Counted from the stretch's first letter, positions 1-7,518 are shown. The stretch: 16,247 bases of DNA from Phycisphaerae bacterium (GCA_026984555.1 JALSRY010000228.1:1-16247); one strand, 5' to 3'. Made by a program: numbers and translations. The notes: generated from the sequence alone by a model not told the origin.

Positions 1-371
1 ACAGGATCGGTGGCGCCGTCGAGATAGATCCGCAGCGTGCCCCGGGGGTTGGCGGACCAGATTCGCACGATCGCGCCGGGACCGTCCGCGTCCATCATCA
101 CGTACTCCTTGCGGTCGCCGACTTCCTCGACCCGCAGGTAGTTCCCGGCGTCACCGTTGGCGAACCAACCGGCGTGGTCGGCGGGCGTCTTCGAGCGGCG
201 GTCGTAGCTGGAAAACTGCCGGCAGACGAATACCGGGCGGGGGTAGGCGGCGAGCCCGGGCAGGTCGGTCATTTCCGCCAGCAGCGAACGGGTCGTGACG
301 CGCGTCGGCGCACAGCCGACCACAACGGCGAGCAAGAGCGGCGCCGCCGCGAACCATCTCCAGCGTTTCAT
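1..371 (-). CDS. GH172 / DUF2961-family lipoprotein, 5' part (runs off left edge)
   Basis: The frame starts at the ATG at 371 and stays open to position 1, giving the first 123 residues. The N-terminus MKRWRWFAAAPLLLAVVVGC is a short basic stretch, a hydrophobic core and a lipobox (VVGC, Cys20), so the protein is probably exported and lipidated. The following residues (QFSSYDRRSK, then WFANGDAGNYLRVE, then DADGPGAIVRIWSANP and RIYLDG) are the typical N-terminal signature of the DUF2961 family, now glycoside hydrolase family 172. Characterised members act on fructofuranose- or arabinofuranose-containing glycans; the substrate here cannot be told. A Shine-Dalgarno GGGAGGAG lies 6-7 bases before the ATG. 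The gene is 142 bp downstream of phhA in the same direction and has its own promoter candidate. The missing C-terminal part holds most of the catalytic domain, so intactness is unknown. Confidence 0.78.
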   Translation of the reverse strand, partial: MKRWRWFAAAPLLLAVVVGCAPTRVTTRSLLAEMTDLPGLAAYPRPVFVCRQFSSYDRRSKTPADHAGWFANGDAGNYLRVEEVGDRKEYVMMDADGPGAIVRIWSANPRGTLRIYLDGATDP

Positions 372-421
372 GGGGCACTCCTCCCGCGCAAGGACATTCC
401 ATACGTGTCGTAGCCGATTGC

Positions 422-450
422 AGGATAGCGTGCGCACGCTCCGGCGTCGA
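422..450 (-). promoter_or_regulatory. Candidate promoter with palindromic spacer for the GH172 gene
   Basis: On the minus strand TCGACG (445-450) and TATCCT (422-427) are separated by exactly 17 bp, each matching 4 of 6 consensus sigma-70 positions. The perfect 14-bp palindrome AGCGTGCGCACGCT (427-440) fills most of the spacer and touches the -10, a position where a repressor or MerR-type regulator could bind. The predicted start of transcription would leave a leader of about 45 bases before the ATG at 371. Apart from this, the 142-bp gap (372-513) shows nothing recognisable. Confidence 0.35.
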
Positions 451-513
451 ACGGTGGCGGCCCGCCCACTTTTCCGGCCACTCCAGGTCGCGCGGGCCGG
501 CGCGGCGGTCGCT

Positions 514-1422
514 TTACGTGAGGGCGTCGAGAAACGAGCGCAGATCGGCCTCGTTGACGTTGGGTTCGCCGGGGCTGACGTTGTCAAGCCGGCCGGCGCG
601 CACCCACTCGTCGAGCAGATCGACCTGGCCGTAGAGGTGGTCGAACGAATCGACGATGAAGAGCAATGGCTGGTAGTGGTCGATTTCGAAATACTGGTTG
701 ACGACCCATTCGAGCTGAAACGGGTAGCGTTGCACGTCGGGCGACTCGATGCAGTGTTCCAACTCGCCGAAGGAGCTGAGCAACCCGCTGCCGTAGACGC
801 GGAGCCCGTCGGCCGTGTGCATCAACCCGAACTCGACGGTGAACCAGAAAAAGCGGGCCATCGCCTTGATGATGCTCTCGACGCGGTGGATACGCACGTC
901 GGCGTCGGTGATCTCGGCGGTCATTTCCGCGGCGTTGCGGGCCACCTCGCCGAAGCGCACGAGCACATCGGCGAAGACGCGATCGGTGTGCATGGGAACA
1001 TGCCCGGCGACATCGTGGAAGATGTCGGGCTCGGGAAGGTAATCCAGCCGGGTGGATTCGCGGATCGTGATCGTCGTCGGGAATGCGCGGTTTCGCAGCG
1101 ATTCGAAAAACGCGTAGGCGGGTACGTAGCCACTGACGGCGCGGGCCGAGAACCCGCTGAGCGGCTCGAGGAAACGGTTGACGTCTTCGAGCCGCGGAAT
1201 GCGGTCGGGATCGAACGCGAGCTGGTCGATGCCTTCGAGGAAACGCGGGTGGGCGTAACGCCGCCAGCGCGGCGCGATGCGCGCGTAGAGCCGCCGCCAT
1301 GCCTCGTGGTTTTCCTCGCTGTACAGCGCGTACGGCTGTTCGATGTAGAGCCGGCCGTCACACCGGGCTTGCTCGATGAACGGCGCTTTGGTGGTGGTCA
1401 GTCCGGCGGCGACATCGGTCAT
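514..1422 (-). CDS. phhA: Phenylalanine 4-hydroxylase (aromatic amino acid hydroxylase)
   Basis: 302 residues, the usual size for a monofunctional bacterial enzyme of the biopterin-dependent aromatic amino acid hydroxylase family, which converts L-phenylalanine to L-tyrosine using O2, a tetrahydropterin and non-haem iron. Landmarks in order: FFESLRNRAFPTTITIR (105-121), then LDYLPEPDIFHDVAGHVPM (126-144) holding the two iron histidines His136 and His141, then FWFTVEFGL (192-200) with the third ligand Glu197, then YGSGLLSSFGE (210-220). There is no N-terminal ACT regulatory domain. The start at 1422 is chosen because GAGGAG sits 7 bases upstream and the family alignment begins soon after; an in-frame extension to 1524 runs into the Kelch gene and is unlikely. 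Phe hydroxylases often need pterin-4a-carbinolamine dehydratase (phhB) for cofactor recycling; none is in the window. It lies 50 bp after the Kelch gene and may be co-transcribed or use its own promoter. Confidence 0.93.
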   Translation of the reverse strand: MTDVAAGLTTTKAPFIEQARCDGRLYIEQPYALYSEENHEAWRRLYARIAPRWRRYAHPRFLEGIDQLAFDPDRIPRLEDVNRFLEPLSGFSARAVSGYVPAYAFFESLRNRAFPTTITIRESTRLDYLPEPDIFHDVAGHVPMHTDRVFADVLVRFGEVARNAAEMTAEITDADVRIHRVESIIKAMARFFWFTVEFGLMHTADGLRVYGSGLLSSFGELEHCIESPDVQRYPFQLEWVVNQYFEIDHYQPLLFIVDSFDHLYGQVDLLDEWVRAGRLDNVSPGEPNVNEADLRSFLDALT

Positions 1423-1447
1423 AGTCGGATCTCCTCGGCCCGACCAG

Positions 1448-1476
1448 ATTGTATCCGGACGCCGTGGCGATGCTAC
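1448..1476 (-). promoter_or_regulatory. Candidate promoter for phhA
   Basis: On the minus strand TACAAT (1448-1453) matches the -10 consensus at 5 of 6 positions. A poor -35, GTAGCA (1471-1476), is 17 bp upstream and overlaps the stop codon of the Kelch gene. Predicted transcription would start about 19 bases before the phhA ATG, leaving just enough room for its Shine-Dalgarno. Confidence 0.3.
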
Positions 1477-3950
1477 GCTCCGTAATGGGCCAGCAACACG
1501 CTGAGGTCGGCCAGGTCCACGCATCCGCTCGCGTCGAGGTCGGCGACGGGGTTGTAAGAGGCATCGCCTTCGCAGGTGTTGTACGCCGCCAGCAGGATCG
1601 CCAGATCGGACAGATCGACGTCACCGTCGCCGTCGAGATCGCCCGCCGGCGAGACGCCTTGCCACATCAGGGCCTCATAGCGGCTCGTCGCCGTGTTGTA
1701 TCCCCAGCCGACGACCGTGATCGTGCCGTCAGGGGCGACGTCGAGGTCTTCGGCCCGCGTGCTGGTGAAGTCGGCCGGCGCCCACACGCCGAGATCGACC
1801 TGTGAATCGGCGCTGCCGCGCCACAAGGCGGCGTGGTTTTCCACGTAACCGACCTGGAGGCCGCTCTGGGCCGCCGTGAGCCCGCTCGACAGGGCCCCAG
1901 TGGGGTTGAGATCGACGAAAGCGGCCGCAGCGCCGGCCCAGAGGGCGGCGTGGCTGTCCGCGTAGCCGACGGCCTGGTCGTCCGCGGCTCCACTCACCGA
2001 GGCGTAGGCGTAGCCCGCGGGCTGGATGTCCCGGTGGCTCGCGGCGGTGTTGGTCCACATCACGAGGCGCGACGAACCGGCGCCCACGCGGTACCAGCCA
2101 TACTGGCGGTTGCCGTCGATGGCGGTGGCGCCGGTCTCGCTGGCTTCCGGGAAATGCAGCGAGGAGCCGGTGCCGTCGCTGTTCCACAGGTAGGCCCGGC
2201 TGGTATAGATGCCCTCCTGGTATTCGTAGTTCAGTGTGCCGACCATGCGTTGGCCATCGGTGTCGTAGGCGTAGTCGTACTCCGATCCGGAGCCGTGGAC
2301 GGCCTCGGTGAAATCCATCGCCGGCGCGGTCCAGAAGCTGGCCGACTGCCAGGCACACGTCCACATCTGGCCGCCCCCCGGGCAGCTCCACGTGTGCCAG
2401 AACCAGCCCACCAACAAATCGCCTTCGACGTCGTAGATCGCGCCGCCGACCGAGTCGGCCGGGGTGAGGTCGGCGTCGGTGAGCGTCGCCGCGTCCCAGA
2501 CCACCGGACGATGGAGGTCGAACGTGCGCCCGTCCGGAAGCAGGACCGGCCGGTCTCCCCAGCCGCCGATGCGACCGTCGTCGATGCCCAGGGCCTGGGA
2601 TCCGTTGACCGCCCAGGCGGGGTGGAGGTTCGTCACGACCCACTGGGTGGGGAGCGCAGGCGGCTGGCGGATGGTGAGCTGGGCCGCGGCGGTGGTCGTC
2701 GCGCCGCAGTCGTTGGACACGACGACGTCGTAGGTGCCCGCGTCGTCGGCGCCGGGGTTGAGGATCGTCAACGTGGCGGCGGTCACGCCGTCCAGCGTGC
2801 TGCCGGTGCCGGTGGGGCCGTCCGCCAGTGCCTGGCCGTCCTTGCGCCACTGGTAGGCGAAGGGTTCGGTGCCCGCGGCGACGACGGCAAAACCGGCGAC
2901 GCTGCCGGCCCAGGGGTTCGTCGGTTCCGGAGGCTGCGTGATGACCGGGCACGTCGGCGTGAACAGCCGCTCCACGAGGTTTGTGCCACCACTGTCGTTC
3001 ATGCCGCCCATGACCCAAATGTAGTCGTCGTCATCGATCACGACGGCGAAGTGTGACCGCGGAACGGACATGTCGGCCACGCTGCTCCAGGTCAGCCCGT
3101 CGCGGTCGAGCGCAAAAACCTGCTGCCCGGTGATCCCGGCGCCGATGGCTCCGGTCACGCCCCCGAGGACGTACACACGCTCGTCGGCACCGAGCACGGC
3201 CCGGGCGCCACTGAGCGCCACCGGCAGATCGGGGACGGCGGTGGTGCTCCAGGAGTCGGTCGCGATGTCGTATTGGAACACCGTTGACGCGCGAGCGCTG
3301 GCCAGTGCGTCGATCCCGCCGATGAGCAGGATATGGCCGCGCCCGTCGTATGCCGCCGCCGCGTCGGCGCGGGCGGCCGGCAACGGTGCGATGGGTTCCC
3401 ACGTATCAGCGCTGCCGATGTACCGTTCGCAATAGGTGCTGTTGGGCTGGCCGGCGTCGGCCGATTCGCCGGGACCGCCCCCGAGTGAGTAGATGCGGCC
3501 TTGGTCGTCGGTGGCCCAGGCGAAGTATTCCAGCGGGGCAGCGGGGGCGCGCGGAGCGATGCTCTGGTACTGGCCTTCGTTGGGGTCGTAGACGTAGGCG
3601 GCGCCGGGATCGCCACCCGGATCGCGTCCGTCTACGCCACCGAAGACGACCAAGCGGCCGAGGTCATCGACGCCGGCACCTTGCCGAACGACCTGGCCTT
3701 CCGCGTAGATGCCGGTGGTCCACTGGTTTGCGCCGGGGTAGAGGATGTGGACGGGGGTGTCTTTGTCGCCGCTGTTGCCGAGTGGGATGCCGCCGATCAC
3801 ATAGATCATGCCGTTGTGCAGCACGCCGGCCCCATAGGCCCGGGACTGGTTGGGATCGGGAAATGGGGGGCCGCTCGTCCAGGTTTGGGCATAAGCGCGA
3901 CTGCCGGCCATTACCAACGCGACCGCCACCAGGTATTTCGTGAACTGCAT
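1473..3950 (-). CDS. Secreted Kelch-propeller / Ig-like / HAF-repeat protein with C-terminal dockerin-like repeats
   Basis: 825 residues with four visible parts. (1) Residues 1-21 are a Sec signal peptide (hydrophobic core, then SRAYA-Q cleavage region). (2) Residues about 25-335 hold six Kelch motifs with diglycines at 53-54, 104-105, 157-158, 211-212, 263-264 and 315-316, enough for one six-bladed propeller. (3) Residues about 338-427 are an Ig-like domain (YQWRKDGQAL ... DDAGTYDVVVSNDCG). (4) Residues about 436-766 are repeats ending in a pattern like AVGYADSHAALW, resembling the extracellular HAF repeat family. The last 56 residues (770-825) are a pair of dockerin-type calcium-binding loops (DLDGDGDVDLSDL and DLDASGCVDLADL). 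It is probably exported and surface-attached or part of an extracellular complex. No catalytic residues are apparent and the ligand is unknown. AGAAGGGG about 9 bases before the ATG supports the start. Confidence 0.85.
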   Translation of the reverse strand: MQFTKYLVAVALVMAGSRAYAQTWTSGPPFPDPNQSRAYGAGVLHNGMIYVIGGIPLGNSGDKDTPVHILYPGANQWTTGIYAEGQVVRQGAGVDDLGRLVVFGGVDGRDPGGDPGAAYVYDPNEGQYQSIAPRAPAAPLEYFAWATDDQGRIYSLGGGPGESADAGQPNSTYCERYIGSADTWEPIAPLPAARADAAAAYDGRGHILLIGGIDALASARASTVFQYDIATDSWSTTAVPDLPVALSGARAVLGADERVYVLGGVTGAIGAGITGQQVFALDRDGLTWSSVADMSVPRSHFAVVIDDDDYIWVMGGMNDSGGTNLVERLFTPTCPVITQPPEPTNPWAGSVAGFAVVAAGTEPFAYQWRKDGQALADGPTGTGSTLDGVTAATLTILNPGADDAGTYDVVVSNDCGATTTAAAQLTIRQPPALPTQWVVTNLHPAWAVNGSQALGIDDGRIGGWGDRPVLLPDGRTFDLHRPVVWDAATLTDADLTPADSVGGAIYDVEGDLLVGWFWHTWSCPGGGQMWTCAWQSASFWTAPAMDFTEAVHGSGSEYDYAYDTDGQRMVGTLNYEYQEGIYTSRAYLWNSDGTGSSLHFPEASETGATAIDGNRQYGWYRVGAGSSRLVMWTNTAASHRDIQPAGYAYASVSGAADDQAVGYADSHAALWAGAAAAFVDLNPTGALSSGLTAAQSGLQVGYVENHAALWRGSADSQVDLGVWAPADFTSTRAEDLDVAPDGTITVVGWGYNTATSRYEALMWQGVSPAGDLDGDGDVDLSDLAILLAAYNTCEGDASYNPVADLDASGCVDLADLSVLLAHYGA

Positions 3951-4021
3951 AGGTCCAACCCCTTCTCATGGGCCGCAGTACGGGGTTCGTCGATAGGCGG
4001 CAAGACCCGCGCTGCTGGTGT

Positions 4022-4052
4022 GAATCGATCCGGCTGATGCGTCGAATCGATC
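4022..4052. repeat. Direct repeat GAATCGATC, two copies 22 bp apart
   Basis: The nonamer GAATCGATC occurs at 4022-4030 and 4044-4052, start to start 22 bp, about two helical turns. Each copy contains the palindrome ATCGAT. They lie about 70-100 bp upstream of the Kelch gene, in the only long intergenic stretch on this side. A paired operator is possible but not shown. Confidence 0.4.
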
Positions 4053-4119
4053 GGCCAGTGTTTCGTGACATGACGCCCCGTGCGCGGATGCGCCCGGGCG
4101 CCCGAACTACCCACTTCTC

Positions 4120-4125
4120 AGTATA
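4120..4125 (-). promoter_or_regulatory. Possible -10 element upstream of the Kelch gene
   Basis: TATACT on the minus strand, 5 of 6 match to the -10 consensus, 170 bp upstream of the Kelch ATG. No convincing -35 is seen (TGCGCA at 17 bp). The 287-bp gap 3951-4237 otherwise holds the terminator of the upstream gene cluster and the GAATCGATC repeat. Confidence 0.2.
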
Positions 4126-4171
4126 CGGGGTCGGGGAGGGCGTGCGCAGAAGATTTGCGAAATTTTTGAAA

Positions 4172-4211
4172 CAAAAAGAACCATGCCGGCGCGCTCCGCC
4201 TCCGGCGCCGG
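4172..4211 (-). terminator. Terminator-like hairpin ending the dapL-to-CBM9 gene cluster
   Basis: On the minus strand the stem CCGGCGC (4205-4211) / GCGCCGG (4186-4192), 7 bp all strong, with a 12-base loop, is followed after CATGG by TTCTTTTTGT. It lies 26 bp beyond the stop of the CBM9-like gene, the right place to end the seven-gene run. The short spacer between stem and T-run is slightly atypical for an intrinsic terminator. Confidence 0.6.
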
Positions 4212-4237
4212 ACATCCTGCATCCGCGGCAGGCCAGA

Positions 4238-4891
4238 CTACACCAATACGGCGGTGGCCCACGTGCTCGGGTCGGCGTTCCAGCCCATCTCGTCGTTCAC
4301 GGTCAGATGCTGACTTCCGTGACAAGTATCGTTGACCTTGTAGAAAAACCCGATCCGCGGGTGCTCGGCAGGATTCCAGCCGTGCAAACAGCTTGCGGGA
4401 ATGGCCGCTTCGAGGAAATACCGCGTGCGTTCGATGCGCACGCCGATGCGAACCTGGCTCAGATCGGTGGCGGGAGGGGCGTCCTTGGCGCGACTGAGTT
4501 TGTGCAGCCCGACGAGCGGATGGCGGCCGTCCGATCCGCCACCGGTGGGCAGGAAGTAGAAGAAGTGGCAAAAGCGCGTGCCGCGCCGGATATCGGGCGT
4601 GTCGCGGGTATTGACGCAGACCCGCAGACCGTCGTGTTTCCACCATTGCCGCGGGTCGCAGATCAGACGCCCGCGCCGGTTGGGGATGTCGAAAGCCACG
4701 AGCAGGTGGTGCTCGTTCCAGGCGGCGTACACGTCGGCGAACGCGGGCGTGTTTTCGATTTCGACGAGCGCGGGCAGGAGATACTCGGGCTTCCATTTGC
4801 CCGGCCGGCCGTCGATAGCGGGCGTCTCGGGCATCCGGCGGATGGACAGCTCGAACCGCATGAACGCGCGTCGGGGAACGAGCCCGATCAT
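4238..4891 (-). CDS. CBM9-like (cellulose/xylan-binding family 9-type) domain protein
   Basis: 217 residues. The order of motifs resembles the carbohydrate-binding module family 9 / DOMON-like fold: an N-terminal PETPAIDGRPGKW (21-33), a beta segment AAWNEHHLLVAFDI (56-69), CDPRQWWKHDGLRVCVNTRD (78-97), YFLEAAIPASCL (158-169) and GFFYKVND (181-188) near the end. There is no signal peptide or membrane segment, which is odd for a sugar-binding module that usually sits in secreted enzymes; it may be cytoplasmic, or the family label may cover a different ligand. The ATG at 4891 is preceded by AAGGAG at 8-9 bases; Met11 would be an alternative start without its own ribosome site. It is the last gene of the cluster, 44 bp after ffh. 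Family membership is recognised from pattern only. Confidence 0.65.
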   Translation of the reverse strand: MIGLVPRRAFMRFELSIRRMPETPAIDGRPGKWKPEYLLPALVEIENTPAFADVYAAWNEHHLLVAFDIPNRRGRLICDPRQWWKHDGLRVCVNTRDTPDIRRGTRFCHFFYFLPTGGGSDGRHPLVGLHKLSRAKDAPPATDLSQVRIGVRIERTRYFLEAAIPASCLHGWNPAEHPRIGFFYKVNDTCHGSQHLTVNDEMGWNADPSTWATAVLV

Positions 4892-4935
4892 GACGTGTGC
4901 TCCTTGACGGGGAGGGAGCCAACGCCGGCGGACGC

Positions 4936-6363
4936 TCAGCGTCGGCGGCGTTTGCGTCGTTTTTGGCGGCGGGGCTTGTACTTGGTCGATCCCTTGCGCA
5001 GCTTCGGAACGGTCCCGCCTTCGAGCATGCCGGTCTGCCCGAGCGCCTGCGTCATGCGCATGCGGTCGCGCAGCCCCATGCCGGCCATGGTCTTCATCAA
5101 GCCGCGCATTTGCATGAACTGCTTGACGAGGCCGCTGACGTCCTGCGGTTCGACGCCGGCGCCGCGGGCGATACGCCGCCGGCGCGAAGCCTCGATGATC
5201 TCCGGCTTGGCGCGTTCCCGCGGGGTCATGGCGTGAATGATCCCGCGCATGCGGTTGAGATCCTCCTCGGGCATGTCCGCGCCATCAAGCGCGCCCCCAA
5301 CGCCGGGGATCATCTTGAGGATCTGCTTCATCGGCCCCATCTTGCGGAACTTCTCGAGCTGCGACAGGAAATCGTCGAGCCCGAAGACGCCCTTGGCCAT
5401 TTTTTCCTGGGCCTTGGCGGCTTCTTCGGCGTCGAACGTCTCCTGGGCCTTTTCCACCAGCGAAACCACGTCGCCCATGCCGAGGATGCGGCCGGCGATC
5501 CGGTCCGGGTGGAACTCCTCGATCGCGTCCAACTTTTCGCCGACGCCGATGAACTTGATCGGCTTGCCCGTAATGGCCTTGACGCTCAGCGCCGCGCCGC
5601 CGCGGGTGTCCGAGTCGAACTTGGTCAGGATCACGCCGTCGAGCTCGAGCCGTTCGTCGAAAGCCTTGGCCGTGTTGACGGCGTCCTGGCCGGTCATGGC
5701 GTCGAGCACGAGGTAGATCTGGTGGGGGTGGGTCGCGCCGGCGACCTTCGAGATTTCGTCCATCAACTCGTCGTCGATCGCCAGGCGGCCCGCGGTGTCG
5801 AGGATCACCACGTCGCGGTCGAGCTTCCGCGACTCGCGCACCGCGGCCCGGCACACCTTGACGGGGTTCTGGTGGTCGCGTTCCGCGTACACCGGCACGT
5901 CGAGCTGTTGACCGAGGACTTCGAGCTGGTCGATGGCGGCGGGACGCTTGAGGTCGGCCGCCACCAGCAGCGGCTTTTTGCCCCGCATCATGCAGTAGCG
6001 GGCCAGCTTGGCGCAGGTGGTCGTCTTGCCCGAGCCCTGGAGGCCGGCCATCAGGATGACCGTCGGGGGTTGCGAAACGAAGGGGATGCGCGTTTCGATC
6101 GGCCCCATGAGCGCGACCAGCTCATCGTGAACGACCTTGACGATGACCTGTTCGGGCCGCAGCGTCTCGATGACGTGCATGCCCAGTGCCTTTTGCAGGC
6201 AGTCGTCACAGAACTTGCGGGCCACCTGCACGTGTACGTCCGCCTCCAGCAGAGCCGTGCGTATTTCACGCATCGCCTCGCGAACGTTGTCTTCCGTAAT
6301 CCGGCCACGACCGCGGATGCTGCGGAATACGCCGTTGAGTCGGTTGGTCAGGGCATCAAACAT
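4936..6363 (-). CDS. ffh: Signal recognition particle protein Ffh (SRP54 homologue)
   Basis: 475 residues, slightly longer than the usual 450 or so. It binds SRP RNA and, with FtsY, delivers ribosome-nascent chain complexes to the Sec translocon. The N domain (about 1-90) is followed by the GTPase domain: P-loop GLQGSGKTTT (107-116), DLKRPAAIDQL (137-147), DTAGR (189-193), TKFD (247-250) and FIGVGEKLDAIEEFHPDRIA (271-290). The methionine-rich M domain (about 325-445) carries the RNA-binding SRRRRIARGAG (393-403). The G4 region reads TKFDSDTRGG where most bacteria have TKLDGDARGG, and the tail ends in a run of Arg/Lys (PRRQKRRKRRRR). No Shine-Dalgarno is visible before the ATG; a promoter-like pair lies immediately upstream. 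The stop of the Gfo/Idh gene is only 12 bp away. No SRP RNA gene was seen in the window. Confidence 0.96.
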   Translation of the reverse strand: MFDALTNRLNGVFRSIRGRGRITEDNVREAMREIRTALLEADVHVQVARKFCDDCLQKALGMHVIETLRPEQVIVKVVHDELVALMGPIETRIPFVSQPPTVILMAGLQGSGKTTTCAKLARYCMMRGKKPLLVAADLKRPAAIDQLEVLGQQLDVPVYAERDHQNPVKVCRAAVRESRKLDRDVVILDTAGRLAIDDELMDEISKVAGATHPHQIYLVLDAMTGQDAVNTAKAFDERLELDGVILTKFDSDTRGGAALSVKAITGKPIKFIGVGEKLDAIEEFHPDRIAGRILGMGDVVSLVEKAQETFDAEEAAKAQEKMAKGVFGLDDFLSQLEKFRKMGPMKQILKMIPGVGGALDGADMPEEDLNRMRGIIHAMTPRERAKPEIIEASRRRRIARGAGVEPQDVSGLVKQFMQMRGLMKTMAGMGLRDRMRMTQALGQTGMLEGGTVPKLRKGSTKYKPRRQKRRKRRRR

Positions 6364-6372
6364 AGTGCGTAG

Positions 6373-6400
6373 AGTCTACGGGGATTCGGCCGGTGGACAA
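6373..6400 (-). promoter_or_regulatory. Candidate internal promoter for ffh
   Basis: On the minus strand TTGTCC (6395-6400) and TAGACT (6373-6378) are 16 bp apart, each 4 of 6 consensus matches, overlapping the end of the upstream gene. Transcription would begin within about 3 bases of the ffh ATG, giving an almost leaderless message and fitting the missing Shine-Dalgarno. Confidence 0.28.
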
Positions 6401-7476
6401 GGCGCCGGCCGCACGCAGGTCGTCGCGAGCGTGACGTGTCGCCCGGTGGCGGCGGCTCGCAAGATCGCGTGCATCACGTCGAGCACGTGCAACGCCAGCT
6501 CGCCCGAGGCGCGATGTGGTTGTCCGGTGCGCAGCCCGCGGGCCAGGTCGGCCGGGCCCAGCCCGCGTTCGTTGCCGGTGCCGGGAAATTGCGGCGCGAC
6601 ATCCCGCCATGCCGACTCGCCGGCGCCACGCAGCCGGACCATGCCGCCGAACCCGTTGGGATCGGGCAGATGCATCGAGCCCGCGGCGCCGTATACCTCG
6701 ATGAATGGCAGGTTCGCGTGCCAGATGTCGAAGCTCGTCAGCAAGGTGGCGATCAGGCCGTTGGAGAACTCCAGCAGGCCGACGACGTGGGTCGGCGTGT
6801 GTACGTCGATGGTTTCGCCACGCCGGGGCTCGCTGGTGATCGTGCGCCGCGGGAAGCTGATGCGGGCCGAGCCGGTCACCCGGCGTACCGGACCGAGCAA
6901 GTGGATCAGGGCGGTGAGATAATACGGCCCCATGTCGAACAGCGGACCGGCGCCGGGCTGGTAGAAGAACGCGGGGTCGGGATGCCAGCTTTCCGGGCCG
7001 TGGCTCGGCATGAACGCCACCGCGGCCACGGGCTGTCCGATGGCGCCGTCGTCCAGCAGCTTGCGGGCGGTTTGCCACGCGCCGCCCAGGAACGTATCCG
7101 GTGCGCACCCGACGCGCAGGCCCTTTTGTTTCGCGAGCCCAACGATACGCCGCCCGTCGGCCACCTCGACCGCCAGCGGTTTTTCGTTGTAGACCGATTT
7201 GCCGGCGTCGAGTGCGGCGAGCGCGATCGGTGCGTGCGCGTCGGGCGGCGTGAGGTTGAGCACGAGCTCGATGTCCGCGTCGGCCAGCAGCTCCTCTGCG
7301 CTGCATGCGCGGGGAATATCGAACTCCGCGGCTCGCGTCCGTGCGCGATCGCCGTCGCGGTCGGCCACGGCGACGATGTCAAACTCCGCCAGTCGCCGGG
7401 CGTTTTTCAGGTAAATGCCGCTGATATTGCCGCAACCGACGACGCCGACCTTGACGGGATCACTGGCACGTGTCAT
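6376..7476 (-). CDS. Gfo/Idh/MocA-family NAD(P)-dependent oxidoreductase
   Basis: 366 residues, normal for the family, whose members oxidise or reduce sugars, inositols and related polyols or hydrolyse glycosidic bonds by a redox mechanism. The N-terminal Rossmann fold has GVVGCGNIS (11-19), the acidic VADRD (37-41) and VYNEKPL (95-101), with the conserved EKP lysine. The C-terminal domain has GPLFDMGPYYLTALIHLLGP (177-196), where the usual catalytic histidine of D-x-G-x-H is replaced by tyrosine; this variant is seen in a subgroup and may signal a different chemistry. The start is the ATG at 7476, with GGAGA about 12 bases upstream. It follows the ThuA-like gene by 42 bp, a pairing common in sugar catabolic loci of planctomycetes and rhizobia. 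Substrate unknown. Confidence 0.88.
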   Translation of the reverse strand: MTRASDPVKVGVVGCGNISGIYLKNARRLAEFDIVAVADRDGDRARTRAAEFDIPRACSAEELLADADIELVLNLTPPDAHAPIALAALDAGKSVYNEKPLAVEVADGRRIVGLAKQKGLRVGCAPDTFLGGAWQTARKLLDDGAIGQPVAAVAFMPSHGPESWHPDPAFFYQPGAGPLFDMGPYYLTALIHLLGPVRRVTGSARISFPRRTITSEPRRGETIDVHTPTHVVGLLEFSNGLIATLLTSFDIWHANLPFIEVYGAAGSMHLPDPNGFGGMVRLRGAGESAWRDVAPQFPGTGNERGLGPADLARGLRTGQPHRASGELALHVLDVMHAILRAAATGRHVTLATTCVRPAPCPPAESP

Positions 7477-7518
7477 GCGCGGGGTTTCTCCGCTTGGGTC
7501 CGGGATGCTTCGAACGCT

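Noticed and set aside
295..1485. 396-codon plus-strand frame opposite phhA
   Set aside because: Shadow of phenylalanine hydroxylase; no recognisable domain and no ribosome site.
4897..6372. 491-codon open frame on the plus strand opposite ffh
   Set aside because: Antisense shadow of a strongly supported gene; composition is the complement of Ffh codons and no family motif is present.
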